From assembly GCF_964275005.1 (NCBI RefSeq), contig NC_092705.1:629501-693500 (forward strand): DNA of 64,000 bases, read 5' to 3'. This DNA is from Diadema setosum (lineage: Eukaryota; Echinodermata; Echinoidea; Diadematoida; Diadematidae). The position numbers and the translations under genes are program-made. Of the stretch, positions 45,201-54,657 are shown in pieces. Positions within the stretch are counted from its first letter, which is position 1; every line of letters starts with the position of its first letter. The notes under the pieces are model-generated. The model searched no databases and was not told the origin of the DNA. It worked only from the letters and a program-made list of their open reading frames with translations.

Positions 45201-46940
45201 GCAATGCCTGGAGGTATTTTCTTGAAACTTGGTGTATACATGAACTACCAGATAAAGATTCCCCAGAGAGCTTTGGGTCATAAGGTCAAGGTCAAAGGTC
45301 AAGTGAAAATGTTAAAATTTCACATTTTTCTCCATATCTCACAAATATTTCAAGGTATCTTCGTGGAACTTAGTATTTATGCATGTACTGACTGGCAGTG
45401 ATCATTTAGGGAATTTAGGGGTCATGGGTCAAAGGTCAGGGGTGAAAGGTCAAGGTCAACTCATCAAAATGTCATTATTTCTCTCTTATCTATGCAATGC
45501 CTGCAGGATTTTTTCTTGAAACTTAGTGTATGCATATATTACCCAAGTTTCTCGCCTAAAGGTCAAATGTCAAAATGTCAAATGTCAAGTGAAAGTGCTA
45601 AATTTCACTTCTTCTTTAAACTTATAAAAGGGTCAAAAGTTGGGTACAAAAATCCTCAAATCCCCAAATACCTGCACTCTTAGACAGTATAGCCATTTGT
45701 CAGAGGTAAACGGCACGGAAGGGTTTTTTTTTTTCCTTTTCTCCTACCCTCTTGTTTACAGTGGGCTATTGTCTAGGTAGAAACAATTTTTAGGCCAGCA
45801 GCTACCAGCAGCATCCAAATAAACCTTGTTCAAGGATAGTGAACACTCAATGCATTTGTGACAAACCTGTCATTTTAATATTTTGCCAGTTATGTGAAGC
45901 TGTTATCACACATTGTCAAGACATTGTGCTATAGACCTAATTGGAGAACCATGCATTATGGCGGAGGCATACCAGTCGCCATAGCGACATTTCTAGTTTT
46001 TTTTCTTTTATTGTAGAATTATACGAATGTATTTGATAGCAGGACTGAAGAGTTGAAGAAATACATTGTAGATGACTACTAAAAGTGGTTTCTTTCGCGT
46101 ACAGATACTTCCGCGGTTTCCATCGGTGCCGACTTTTTCGCATGTGTTTAAATTCATGGTCGGCAAAATCTGTGAATTCACAGTCGGCAAAAACTGTTTT
46201 ATTTTGCACATGATAACCCAAACTATAATCCAATTGTTCTTTTGTTTATTAAATAGAAATTTAAATTAAATGCAGGCTTACCTGAAATCCCGTCTCTCAA
46301 GTACTTTGGATTACATGGTATCACTGTGTGTGTGTTGACCATCAATACACTCAATACGCGAAATCTTTGTGTGTGTGTGTGCATGTGCACAATAGCGTTG
46401 TAACATGCGGCGAGTTCAAAACATTTCCTTGCATGGTTAATTTCATGCGACTTTTCAAAACATTTCGCATAATGTTAAATTCGCGGTTCAACCTCAAAGC
46501 ACGAAAGGCACGAAAATAAAACCACCGCGAAAGAAACCACTTTTACAGTAGTTTGTTCTTGTAAGGGAGTTTCATGTTCCTCCTTTTTTGAAAAATAATT
46601 ATTTCAGCACATTTTAGTGAGTATTAACATCCCTGTGCTACTTCTCCGGCAAAATTCTACATGTTTCTCAGTCAGTTATCTTAAATCTTGCTTTAATGGT
46701 ATCTCAATTACGGGTATCTCACATTCATTTGCATTCTCATGTTACTGTCGCTATTCTTGTTTCAAATTATTTGCATAAATTCAGGGTTCCATGACGACTA
46801 CAATTGAGAAGGCTGGGAAGAATGCTGTCCACTCACTTTCCTTCCACCCCCAGGAACCTTGCCTTCTCTCAGCCTCTGAAGGTCTCGTCAAGGTTTGGAG
46901 ACCGGAGTCGTACACAGAGGATGAAGGGGAGATGGGATGA
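39077..46940 (+). CDS. WDR83: WDR83 (MORG1) gene, complete, 5 coding exons
   Basis: Coding exons 39077-39235, 40122-40317, 42307-42501, 42728-42951 and 46785-46940 join with matching phases (0, 1, 1, 0) to 309 aa; the human protein is about 315 aa. Seven WD40 blades end in LKLWNP, VILWDV, VKIWDC, VRRYDLR, LRLLDK, ICFWDL and VKVWRP. Near-identical stretches to human as remembered include QGAVRAVRFNVDGNYC and DGQCTLVSSLDSTLRLLDK. In mammals this protein scaffolds MEK/ERK partners, binds the prolyl hydroxylase PHD3 and is found in spliceosomes. The start is MSDSLPTKL, preceded by a 26-bp leader after an acceptor. Introns 1-3 are GT-AG and intron 4 is GC-AG. TUBGCP3 converges on it from the other strand. 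Confidence 0.95.
39594..39776. mobile_element. pogo/Tc1-like MITE in WDR83 intron 1
   Basis: Left CAGTCAAACCTG pairs with right (reversed) CAGTCAAGCAGC. TA follows the right end; the left has TG, probably a mutated TA. The interior has ACGACCACC and GGCCACCT segments typical of these short elements. Confidence 0.5.
40122..40317 (+). CDS. WDR83: WDR83 coding exon 2
   Basis: Starts after CTTACAG with SYSGHGYEVLDA and ends TCA G|GTACCT in phase 1. Codes blade 2 and the start of blade 3. Confidence 0.93.
42307..42501 (+). CDS. WDR83: WDR83 coding exon 3
   Basis: Starts after TTTCAG (GT TCC ATT) and ends TCT A|GTGAGT. Codes IDATVKIWDCRSRKF through GKVRRYDLRNGRMHSDCIS. Confidence 0.93.
42728..42951 (+). 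CDS. WDR83: WDR83 coding exon 4 with GC donor
   Basis: Starts after CACCTCAG and ends GTG CAG|GCAAGT. The first base of intron 3 splits an AAG codon. No GT near the exon end keeps both phase and homology, so a GC-AG intron is the best reading. Confidence 0.9.
43411..44547. mobile_element. Harbinger-like non-autonomous element in WDR83 intron 4
   Basis: Flanked by TAA on both sides (43408-43410 and 44548-44550). The left end AGCCCCTGTTCCACTAT matches the reversed right end AGCCCCCGTTCCACTAT. A 3-bp TAA target duplication is typical of PIF/Harbinger. The 1137-bp interior has no transposase but many CTACGATG/CTACGCTGT-like modules. A truncated relative lies at 19145-19818. Confidence 0.75.
44949..45996 (+). 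mobile_element. Helitron-like non-autonomous element in WDR83 intron 4
   Basis: Starts near TCTGTAATTC and the GCCTCCGCC head. The right end has the hairpin GTCGC-CATA-GCGAC, then ATTT and CTAG followed by T, which is the Helitron 3' signature. GCCGGAGGCAT near 44981 pairs with GGCGGAGGCAT near 45960. No Rep/helicase frame. The interior has repeated AAGGTCAAAGGTCA and GAAACTTGG modules. Confidence 0.65.
46079..46548. mobile_element. Tc1/mariner-like MITE in WDR83 intron 4
   Basis: TA flanks both ends (46077-46078 and 46549-46550). Left CTAAAAGTGGTTTCTTTCGCG pairs with right (reversed) CTGTAAAAGTGGTTTCTTTC. The interior carries CGCGAAA/TTTCGCG-type segments. Confidence 0.75.
46785..46940 (+). 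CDS. WDR83: WDR83 coding exon 5 and stop
   Basis: Starts after AAATTCAG in phase 0 with GSMTTTIEK, codes the last blade (HSLSFHPQEPCLLSA, VKVWRP) and stops at TGA 46938-46940 after an acidic tail. Confidence 0.93.
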   Translation, partial: GSMTTTIEKAGKNAVHSLSFHPQEPCLLSASEGLVKVWRPESYTEDEGEMG

Positions 46941-48528
46941 AAGATGGGGATAGAGGAAGACAAACTACCCAGTATCATAGGTTACTATGGTTACAGGGGC
47001 CGGATGCTGTTCAAGACAAAGGCTCAGAGTGTGAGGACACATGTTTTGCATAGGCTGGAGTTTTCACTAGTGGGTGATGATATTTGCCTACTGTATATAC
47101 AATTTTGAGGAGTGAACATCCTCAGCCATCTGTTGCTATGGCAACAACATAAATGAAACTTGCCAGGTTTCCAGAGTGCAGGTTGTAGGGCCAGTGTGTC
47201 TGCCAGCTTCTCTAGATGAATGAAGTCTTTCTAGATAGGAACCAGGGAACTTGTGATTGAGTGTCCATGGTCTTATCCACTGAGCCGAGACAGCTCCTCC
47301 TCGAGGGCTGCTCAGTGAGTATGCTATTAAAGTGTCGGGATAGTGGCTGTTGTGGAGTTTAAATTTTGTTGGTGTGTGTGAATGAGAGAGAGAGAGAGAG
47401 CACGCATAATAAAGTCAGTGTGCTTTGCTTGACCCATCCACCTTTACATCTTTGTTTCTATAGAGACACATTCCTAACGATGGATACTTTTATTCCCTAT
47501 AACAATCACTTAGGTGTGTCCAGATTTGATGAGTTATATGTATCATGTCAAAGATAGGAATCTTTTCCTCAAAAATCTGGCCAACCCTGAAAACAAACAC
47601 ATCCATGTATCTAGCAAGTTTTGTTTGTTTTGAGATGCAAGTTCAGAAGTGTATGTGTGTTTTGTAAGTGCTGCTGCAACATGGTGCCTATAGGTTCAGT
47701 TGTAGGATCTTCTGTCTTTTATGCTGCATCTTGCATCAAAATTGAAAGATGCTATGGTTTAAACCATAAGTGTGGCTTGTTTGCACATCAGAGATGGAGT
47801 GCCCAGTTCATGTTAAATGACACAAGGTGATATGGTACATTCATATTTATTACACAACCTTTCTCTATTTTAATAGTCTTTCTACATTGTATTGTACTGA
47901 ATCTGATGATAATGCCTGTGTAATTCCTCAATCAGTTTCATTTTTCTTGGCTGTTAAAAAGTCCTTTGATGGAGTCAACCACTGTTACTAAGTAAGTTTC
48001 CAAATAAATCTGGTTCTTTAGTTGGCATTAGCTGGAAACCCATAGGCACGTTCAGAATGAATGTTAACATGGCTGTTAATACATGTACTCCATATAGGTC
48101 TTTTCAAGCCTTTATACCCTAGTCCTGGCAAAACTGTGATTTGCAAATTTGATAAATCAAATTATATGGACATGTATCAAGCTGTATGCAGCATAGCAAA
48201 GGCAAAAGAAGCAATACTTCACCTTCCTTCTTGAGTTCATATGTGTGCAGCATTCAGTTTTAATCAGTTCAGTCAATATTGTAGGAGTGTCTAGAAGCGG
48301 AAATCTTGCCATTGAATTTGAGTTTGTAATACATGGACAAGTATCTATGGCTGTTACTGTTTGAATTTCTTTTTGTGCTAGAGTTCTTCCCTGTATTGCT
48401 CTGCCATATGTTATTTGAGTTTTGTCTTTTCATCCCATGGAAGCTTCAGTGTGCACAGACTTTTTAGCTGAAATAGTAGTTGGTTTTCTCATGTTATGCC
48501 TGGTTGTAAGGTATTCATGAAGTTTTTC
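46941..48528. other. WDR83 3' UTR and intergenic DNA
   Basis: AATAAA at 47408-47413, ~470 bp after the stop, is a candidate polyadenylation signal. GTTGCTATGGCAAC near 47133 resembles an RFX X-box. A (GA)n run sits at about 47386-47400. No gene seen beyond this. Confidence 0.4.
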
Positions 48529-48532
48529 TTAA

Positions 48533-49295
48533 CCCTATTTTTACTGGGCTATTTGAAACCAAGTTTTTACTGGGGGGGTCAATTTGACACCCCCTTCAGA
48601 TCTCGGCCGCCGATCGCACGATCGCCGCAAAATTTTGCCTGAACATAGAGCCGGATGTCAGCTACAAGATTACATGGTCATACAATAGGAAAATGTTGGT
48701 TTTATATTTTTTAAGTAATTAATTATGCAAATTTATGCATGAAATCATATTTTCACCTATGACTCCATTAAAAAGAATGAAGGATTGCTAAATTTTTGTG
48801 TCAGAGTTCCTCAAGACACATAAAACAATTTTCTTGTAAAAAAATAGCGCAATCAAAATCAGTTTCTTTTGTTTTTTATTGTTTTGTTAATTTCCTATGT
48901 ATTTTATTGTTTTTTCGACCTTTTGTTTGCTATTGTTTTTTGCCAAAATTTGTTGCAGGCACTTTTTCAAGCTTATCTACATTAGAATTGATTAATTTCA
49001 ATGTTCAAAAGTTGAAATAATCTAATTTATATCAATTAAACAAAGAAACACAATTTGCATTGGATTTGCACACGAAATAATGAATTTGAGCTGTTTTCGG
49101 GTTGACATGCATATGCAAAACATTGCGTAATTTCAGAATGGTGTACCCGGACGTCGCAAATTTGGTCTCAAAATATGTGGGAGACTTCAATGAAAAAAGT
49201 AATGAAACGACGCGGCAAAATCTTTGCGCGTTGCGGAATCGTGGCGCGAAATGTCGAGGGGGGGTCAATTTGACCCCCCCCCAGTTAAAATAGGG
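48533..49295. mobile_element. piggyBac-like MITE
   Basis: TTAA flanks both sides (48529-48532 and 49296-49299). Left CCCTATTTTTACTGGG pairs with right (reversed) CCCTATTTTAACTGGG, then G-runs and GGTCAATTTGAC at both ends. CCC-starting TIRs with TTAA are typical of piggyBac. No transposase in the 763 bp. Confidence 0.8.
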
Positions 49296-49348
49296 TTAAA
49301 ATACCGTAAGAATGAAATTCCAAAATTATTTTCCTGTGTAAAGGACTA

Positions 49349-49533
49349 CAGTGCACTCCCATTACAACAGAACACGGTTATAACGAAATTCCAGTTACAA
49401 CAAAGTAAAAATTCAGGCCGCAAAAACATCCACTCTGTATTTTTATTGTTTATTTGTTCGATATAACAAAATTTTGATACAACGAAAAAAAAACTGCCTG
49501 TCCCGAGGACTTAGTCATAACGGGAGTCCACTG
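49349..49533. mobile_element. pogo-like MITE, copy 1
   Basis: TA flanks at 49347-49348 and 49534-49535. Left CAGTGCACTCCCATTACAAC pairs with right (reversed) CAGTGGACTCCCGTTATGAC. The interior has AAATTCAGGCCGCAA and TTGTTTATTTGTTC, shared with 58991-59360. Confidence 0.8.
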
Positions 49534-49953
49534 TATATGGTACAGATTCTAGCCCCCCAATACACATTAGCAATTTTTCTTACAGGAGTATCGGAGACCC
49601 GTTTTCATCTTCTTCTTCTTCTTCTTTTCTTTTTTTCTGTTTAGCTGTATTCTTCACTCTCTGCCTGCAGAGTACTTGTAGATATTGTGTTATATGATGC
49701 AGTGCTAACAAAGCTGATTGTATATCAATAACAGTGATTGTTGACTATCACTCTTTTCCAACTTCAGCATGATAGTGAGTTAGGCCACATAACTCATTGA
49801 TGAGAGCCTGTCCACTACCACTTATTTTTGGACCTAAAAATTACTTCTCAGGAAAAACAGCTGATGCCATAAATTTATATGCAAGTATACAGCATTGGCA
49901 GAATTTTACTGTAACTGCCCCTGACCTGTTGGGGATGAGCTGATTTTGTTACT

Positions 49954-50137
49954 CAGTGGACTCTGTTACAACAAAGTTCTTGGGAGCGCCAATTTTCTTT
50001 TGTTATATCGAAATCTTGTTATATCCGAATGAATAAAAATAAAAATATGTAGAGTTTTTAATGTTGCAGCCCTAAATTTTACTTTGTTGTAACCGGAATT
50101 TCATTGTAACCATGTTTGTTATAAAGGGAGTGCACTG
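49954..50137. mobile_element. pogo-like MITE, copy 2 (inverted)
   Basis: Starts CAGTGGACTCTGTTACAAC and ends TATAAAGGGAGTGCACTG before TA. Same family as copy 1 in opposite orientation. It sits inside another repeat whose unoccupied relative is at ~60480-60550. Confidence 0.75.
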
Positions 50138-50633
50138 TAATGCGCATTTCCTGTAGACACCTGCCCGAGTATACACACTAGTATTCACTAACATACATGT
50201 ACATGTTGCCATTTATTGAAATTCTTGCAGTCAATAAGTTTCTATGTTTCGGTTAGACTTATTCATCGCCATAAATTGTTTCATTGTGTGATGATCATAA
50301 TTAAAGATAACAGCTGATCAAAATAATTTCATGTTTTCACATCTTTTTAATTTTGTGTGAGATGAATAAAAACCGACTGTGGTTGATGGTAGGTCTTCCT
50401 TTCTGAATACTGTATACAGCATATATTTAGCAAGTCTAAATTTTCGGGAATTGGGACTTCCTGACAATTTCGCGAGTGGTTAAATTCGCGATTGTGAAGT
50501 ACTGTACTGAATGGAGAAATGTGCGTCACATACGTATCAGGAGTCGGTCATTAGTTTCGCACGTCTTTAATTTCATGAATAGCACCTGACTGGCGATATT
50601 CGTGAAAATATTCCGCGTATACAGTACGTAGTA

Positions 50634-50754
50634 CAGTATTCATCGCATAACCGGGACAGGTTGGGAGTAGCAAATGCGGCCCCTTGAAGCGGGGTGCCCG
50701 ATTTCGCGATGAGCACTCACCATACACTAACGGCATACGACATGTACATGTAGT

Positions 50755-50793
<39 letters not shown>

Positions 50794-51275
50794 CATACTG
50801 ACCTACTGTACATGTACATGAATACACAACCACGCTACCCCTCGGCACGACCCTCTAGCTCTCCCTGCACATGGCTTTGCTTATACATAAAGTGTATGTA
50901 GGGGAGAAGAATGTTCGCGAAAGCATGTGTTTCGCAATGGCATGGATACTTATACACAGCGCTTTCGTGGCTATGCATGTACGTGTACTAGATGGACGGA
51001 GGTCAAAACACACCAGTCCGAAGCTTGCTTTGTAAGTTCGATGTAAACGACAACTGATAGGGAATCTTTGAAATATTGTTGTGGTATTTTGGTAGATTTT
51101 TTGTGTAAAATATCAACAAAATCAAAGATCACTTGAAGAAAAATTGTCCCGTTTATCAGAGGTCCCCACCCGATTATCCAGTGAAAATAACATGCATTGG
51201 AAATGTTTCTGGGAAGCGTATGTCATTTAAGCGAGGTTCCCGATTATCAGATGCCCGATTATGCGATGAATACTG
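50634..51275. mobile_element. TA-target MITE with 24-bp TIRs
   Basis: TA at 50632-50633 and 51276-51277. Left CAGTATTCATCGCATAACCG pairs with right (reversed) CAGTATTCATCGCATAATCG. It contains a (CA)n run at about 50755-50790. No coding capacity in 642 bp. Confidence 0.75.
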
Positions 51276-51780
51276 TATATCCAGGTCAATAGTATCAAGA
51301 CTATGACAGAGAGAGTGAAGGTAATATCTCAAGCCAAGCTTTAATGAAGCAAATTTATAAAGAAGATGTACTGTACATTTATTATACACTTTGAATGATA
51401 CAATGCCTTAATTCCATCTCACCAGCTATCTTACATGGCTGTTTTCATTCATCCTTGTACAGAATATTTTTGTGTCCTTCAAACCAAATGGGTACACACC
51501 TGTGGTATGCACTCAACTGCACTGAACACAAAGTCTGATATTACTTGCTACATCATATGGTATACTTTGTACAGGGACTTCCCCCTGTACATCCACATGG
51601 TATACAGAGAAGCCATTTTGACCCCTTGATGCTCTAAATTATCCTTCCACTCTGTCTCGACAGTCCAAACACACAGAATGTAGTAGATAACCAAACAATT
51701 TTTACATGCATCCTTCTCCCAAGAATGATACCTGGTGTCATACTGACAGATTCATGTGAAGAAATGGTAGTTCTTCATTA

Positions 51781-51978
51781 CTGCTGTAAAACCAGAAATA
51801 TTGGTGGCATGAAATTTTCATGAATTGGAGCCAACACTTTTTTGCAGCATGAAACGAATTACAACTGGCGCTCAATATATGGTGCACACTAGAACTTTCA
51901 CATGCATTTTAATTTCCCAAATCACAGCCCAAAAAATTCCTTAACATTTCATGCACTCAAAAGTTTCTGGTTTCACTG
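51781..51978. mobile_element. TA-target MITE, TTCGCG-related family
   Basis: TA flanks. The left end CTGCTGTAAAACCAGAAA pairs loosely with the right (reversed) CAGTGAAACCAGAAAC. The interior has GAATTGGAG and TGCATTTTAATTT segments shared with 52090-52292 and 59124-59305. Confidence 0.55.
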
Positions 51979-52089
51979 TATTACAGTATTGTTTCTAACA
52001 CAGACCAAGGCATACCTAGATTCTAGTTTCAACGATAATTGTTTCACATTTGAGCGTTACTTCCAGGACACCAAATTATATTACATGTA

Positions 52090-52292
52090 CTCTAAAATGA
52101 CGGATGTTTGCATGCATTTTAATCCAGCAAACATCACGCGTGTCAAGATTTGTAGAATTAAAATGCACTCAAAAGTTCTTGTCCACAGTGCGTTGAATGC
52201 TAGTGACAATTCACAAAAATTTAATGTCGCGAAAAAGGTTGTTGGCTCCAATTTATGCAAACTGCATGCCATGAAAATATCCTGCTTTACAG
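52090..52292. mobile_element. TA-target MITE, TTCGCG-related family
   Basis: TA at 52088-52089 and 52293-52294. CTCTAAAATGACGGATG pairs with right (reversed) CTGTAAAGCAGGATATT. TGCATGCATTTTAAT and AATGTCGCGAAAAAGG lie inside. Confidence 0.6.
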
Positions 52293-54489
52293 TATAAAAG
52301 AATGAGAGAACAATATTGTTTCATAGAGTACTGATACACACAGACATATGTCCATAAAGTAAAACAAAAAGGAGTGTCAAATCCAATTGTATGTAAAGAT
52401 TATCACCTCCAATATCTTCAGAAAATTTGCAGATGTCATTTTGATATGTACATGTATATTTTTGCGATGCAAGGTGACAATTTCAGATACTGCATTTCAT
52501 ACAAACAGGCAGAAGATAGTATTTGCAACAAGAGACCAGCATTCCACAGCCAGAGTCAAAGAGTATAAAGTGAACTAGCAAACTTAGCCCTACAGGCATT
52601 ACAAACACACACACAAACACGAAGGATTTTTCCTTCTCCTCTTCCTTGAACTGGAAACTCAATTCATAAACTTTAAATGTTAAACAACACGTGACACTGC
52701 ATACCTGTCTCCTTTTTATGATAGTGAAAAATGTGATGTGATCATTTCATTACCAATTGTGTAGAGATTTGTCCCATATAAAGAATAAAACTCATTTAAT
52801 TTATCATGTGGTGTAGTTTCATTCGAATGCTCCTTTTAACTGCCCCCAGTTAAATTCTTAAAGACATACATGCACACAGCCACACTTTGAAGACAATAGC
52901 AACCTGTCATTTTTTTTTTTTTTTTTTTACTTTCAGAACACTTGTGTCCTCCCTGCTACTACGCTTCTTCCTCCCAAACGTCACTACCAGCTGATACCAA
53001 AGAGTGATTTCTCTAAATGATACAGGGCACTCCTGTAAATACAACTAACATGGTTACGAAGAAATTCATTAAAAAGACTTTGTTATAACTGGAGTCCCCC
53101 TTAGTACTTATGGTAACAACCATTTTCCAAGACAAAATCCACCGACACTTGGCCCCTACTTCACATGTACCTCTAGGGGGCAGCAGTCATCTTCCTGGAT
53201 ACTAACAGGTCTGCCAACATTCCCACATCCAAATCAGGGAGATTCCACACAGCAATTAGGGAGATATCTGTGTGTTACATGCATTTCAGTGGGCGAAAAT
53301 AATTCCCAAATCAGGGATATTTTAATATTCTCCTATTCAGACATGAACAGATTTTGACATATTCAGGGAGACTTGGCAGCTCTGTACTAATCATCACAAA
53401 CATTCAGCTCCTACTCAATTCTATCATCTCTAGAAGTTTTACTAAAGCCAGTAAGTCTTAGAAAAGCAAAGGCCAAGATTTTGCTTCAAATGCTCTGTCT
53501 GGTGGTCACCGAGGGCTGTCTCCTGTTGGTCACTCGGGTCCAGAGGTATGTGGTGGTCACTCAGAGTCAGAGGTACCTATCACAGCACTATTAGTGTCAG
53601 TTGGACCAAAGTATACTTCATGTATCTGATATGCCTGTGTACTGACATCAAAACCTTCCTTACATCATTTAATTGCTAAATTCTATTTTACACTTTTTCA
53701 CATTATGTGCAATTGCTTGGAGTTTTAATCAGGAGCTGCTAAAGTGACTCTGCCACGGGGTGGTCACGTGACTTTGAATAATAGAAAAATGAACAGTGTT
53801 TCATAAACAAATTGCCATTGGTAAGCAGCACCTGCGAAAAATCCACTTCCGGTCAGTATTCAAATGCATGAATGCCAACTGCCAAGTGATCAGCCATCGA
53901 CTAAACATGCTTTTTGCTTCTCTATTCCTCTGAGGGAAGTATTTCTTGCATATTGTTCCTATTCCAAGCATGTGGTAATGCTCTTGGGCTGTTATCTGAA
54001 ACCTCTTATAAAAGTGCACATACCATATGAAACACAGAAACTGGTTCCAGATAGGGTTGATAAGATGAGTATTGTATCCAGCTCTTGCTTTCTTTCTTTT
54101 TTCTTCTTCTTTTTTCCATCAAAAGAAAATTGGCTCAAATAAATTTACAGACTGTGGACTCATCTGCATATTAAAATGAAGTAAGTATTCTAGAGTTATT
54201 GGTCTTCTGCAACTTGGATTATAAATAGAGGGAAAGTTTCACAAATTCCTATCCTTAACTTTACCATACTTCTACGGCTGGCATAGCAGGTCTAGTGACA
54301 TGTACAACTCTTGTGTGAGAGGCATTTTTATCCGTCAAACCATTGACTGAGCCCTCATAAACACATCATATGCAATACATGGGATTATGAGATTGAAGAC
54401 TGCTTTAACCTATGGAAGTACTGGTCATATGATCTTGTTTCTTAATTTTCCATGAATTGGGTTCCTTTCCCCAAACTTTCCTGATGTAA
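52293..54489. other. Intergenic DNA between the convergent genes
   Basis: No gene seen. Contents include a (CA)n-like patch near 52605, a poly-T run at 52912-52929, and a short deleted pogo-like copy at about 53023-53103 (starts CAGGGCACTCC after TA). TUBGCP3's 3' UTR must occupy part of the right end, but no clear minus-strand AATAAA was found. Confidence 0.4.
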
Positions 54490-54657
54490 CTAGACTCCTA
54501 AATCCAGGTGTCTTCTCTTCTTTTTGGGCTGCATTGGGCTGCGTAGTTTTGGCTCCTTGGCCCTGTAGACTTCATTGAAATCAAGACGGACGGCCAGAAG
54601 ACGAAGACTATCATCCGAATGATTGGTCAACATCACAAGGAACTTTTGGACCATGTC
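54490..54657 (-). CDS. TUBGCP3: TUBGCP3 last exon
   Basis: Codes [19 protein letters not shown] to HLDLGV and a TAG stop at 54492-54490. Confidence 0.93.
   Translation of the reverse strand, partial: DMVQKFLVMLTNHSDDSLRLLAVRLDFNEVYRAKEPKLRSPMQPKKKRRHLDLGV

Noticed and set aside
45077-45683. Coding frames of 63-89 codons in the Helitron-like element
   Set aside because: They translate the repeated AAGGTCA modules and differ between modules; no Rep or helicase motif.
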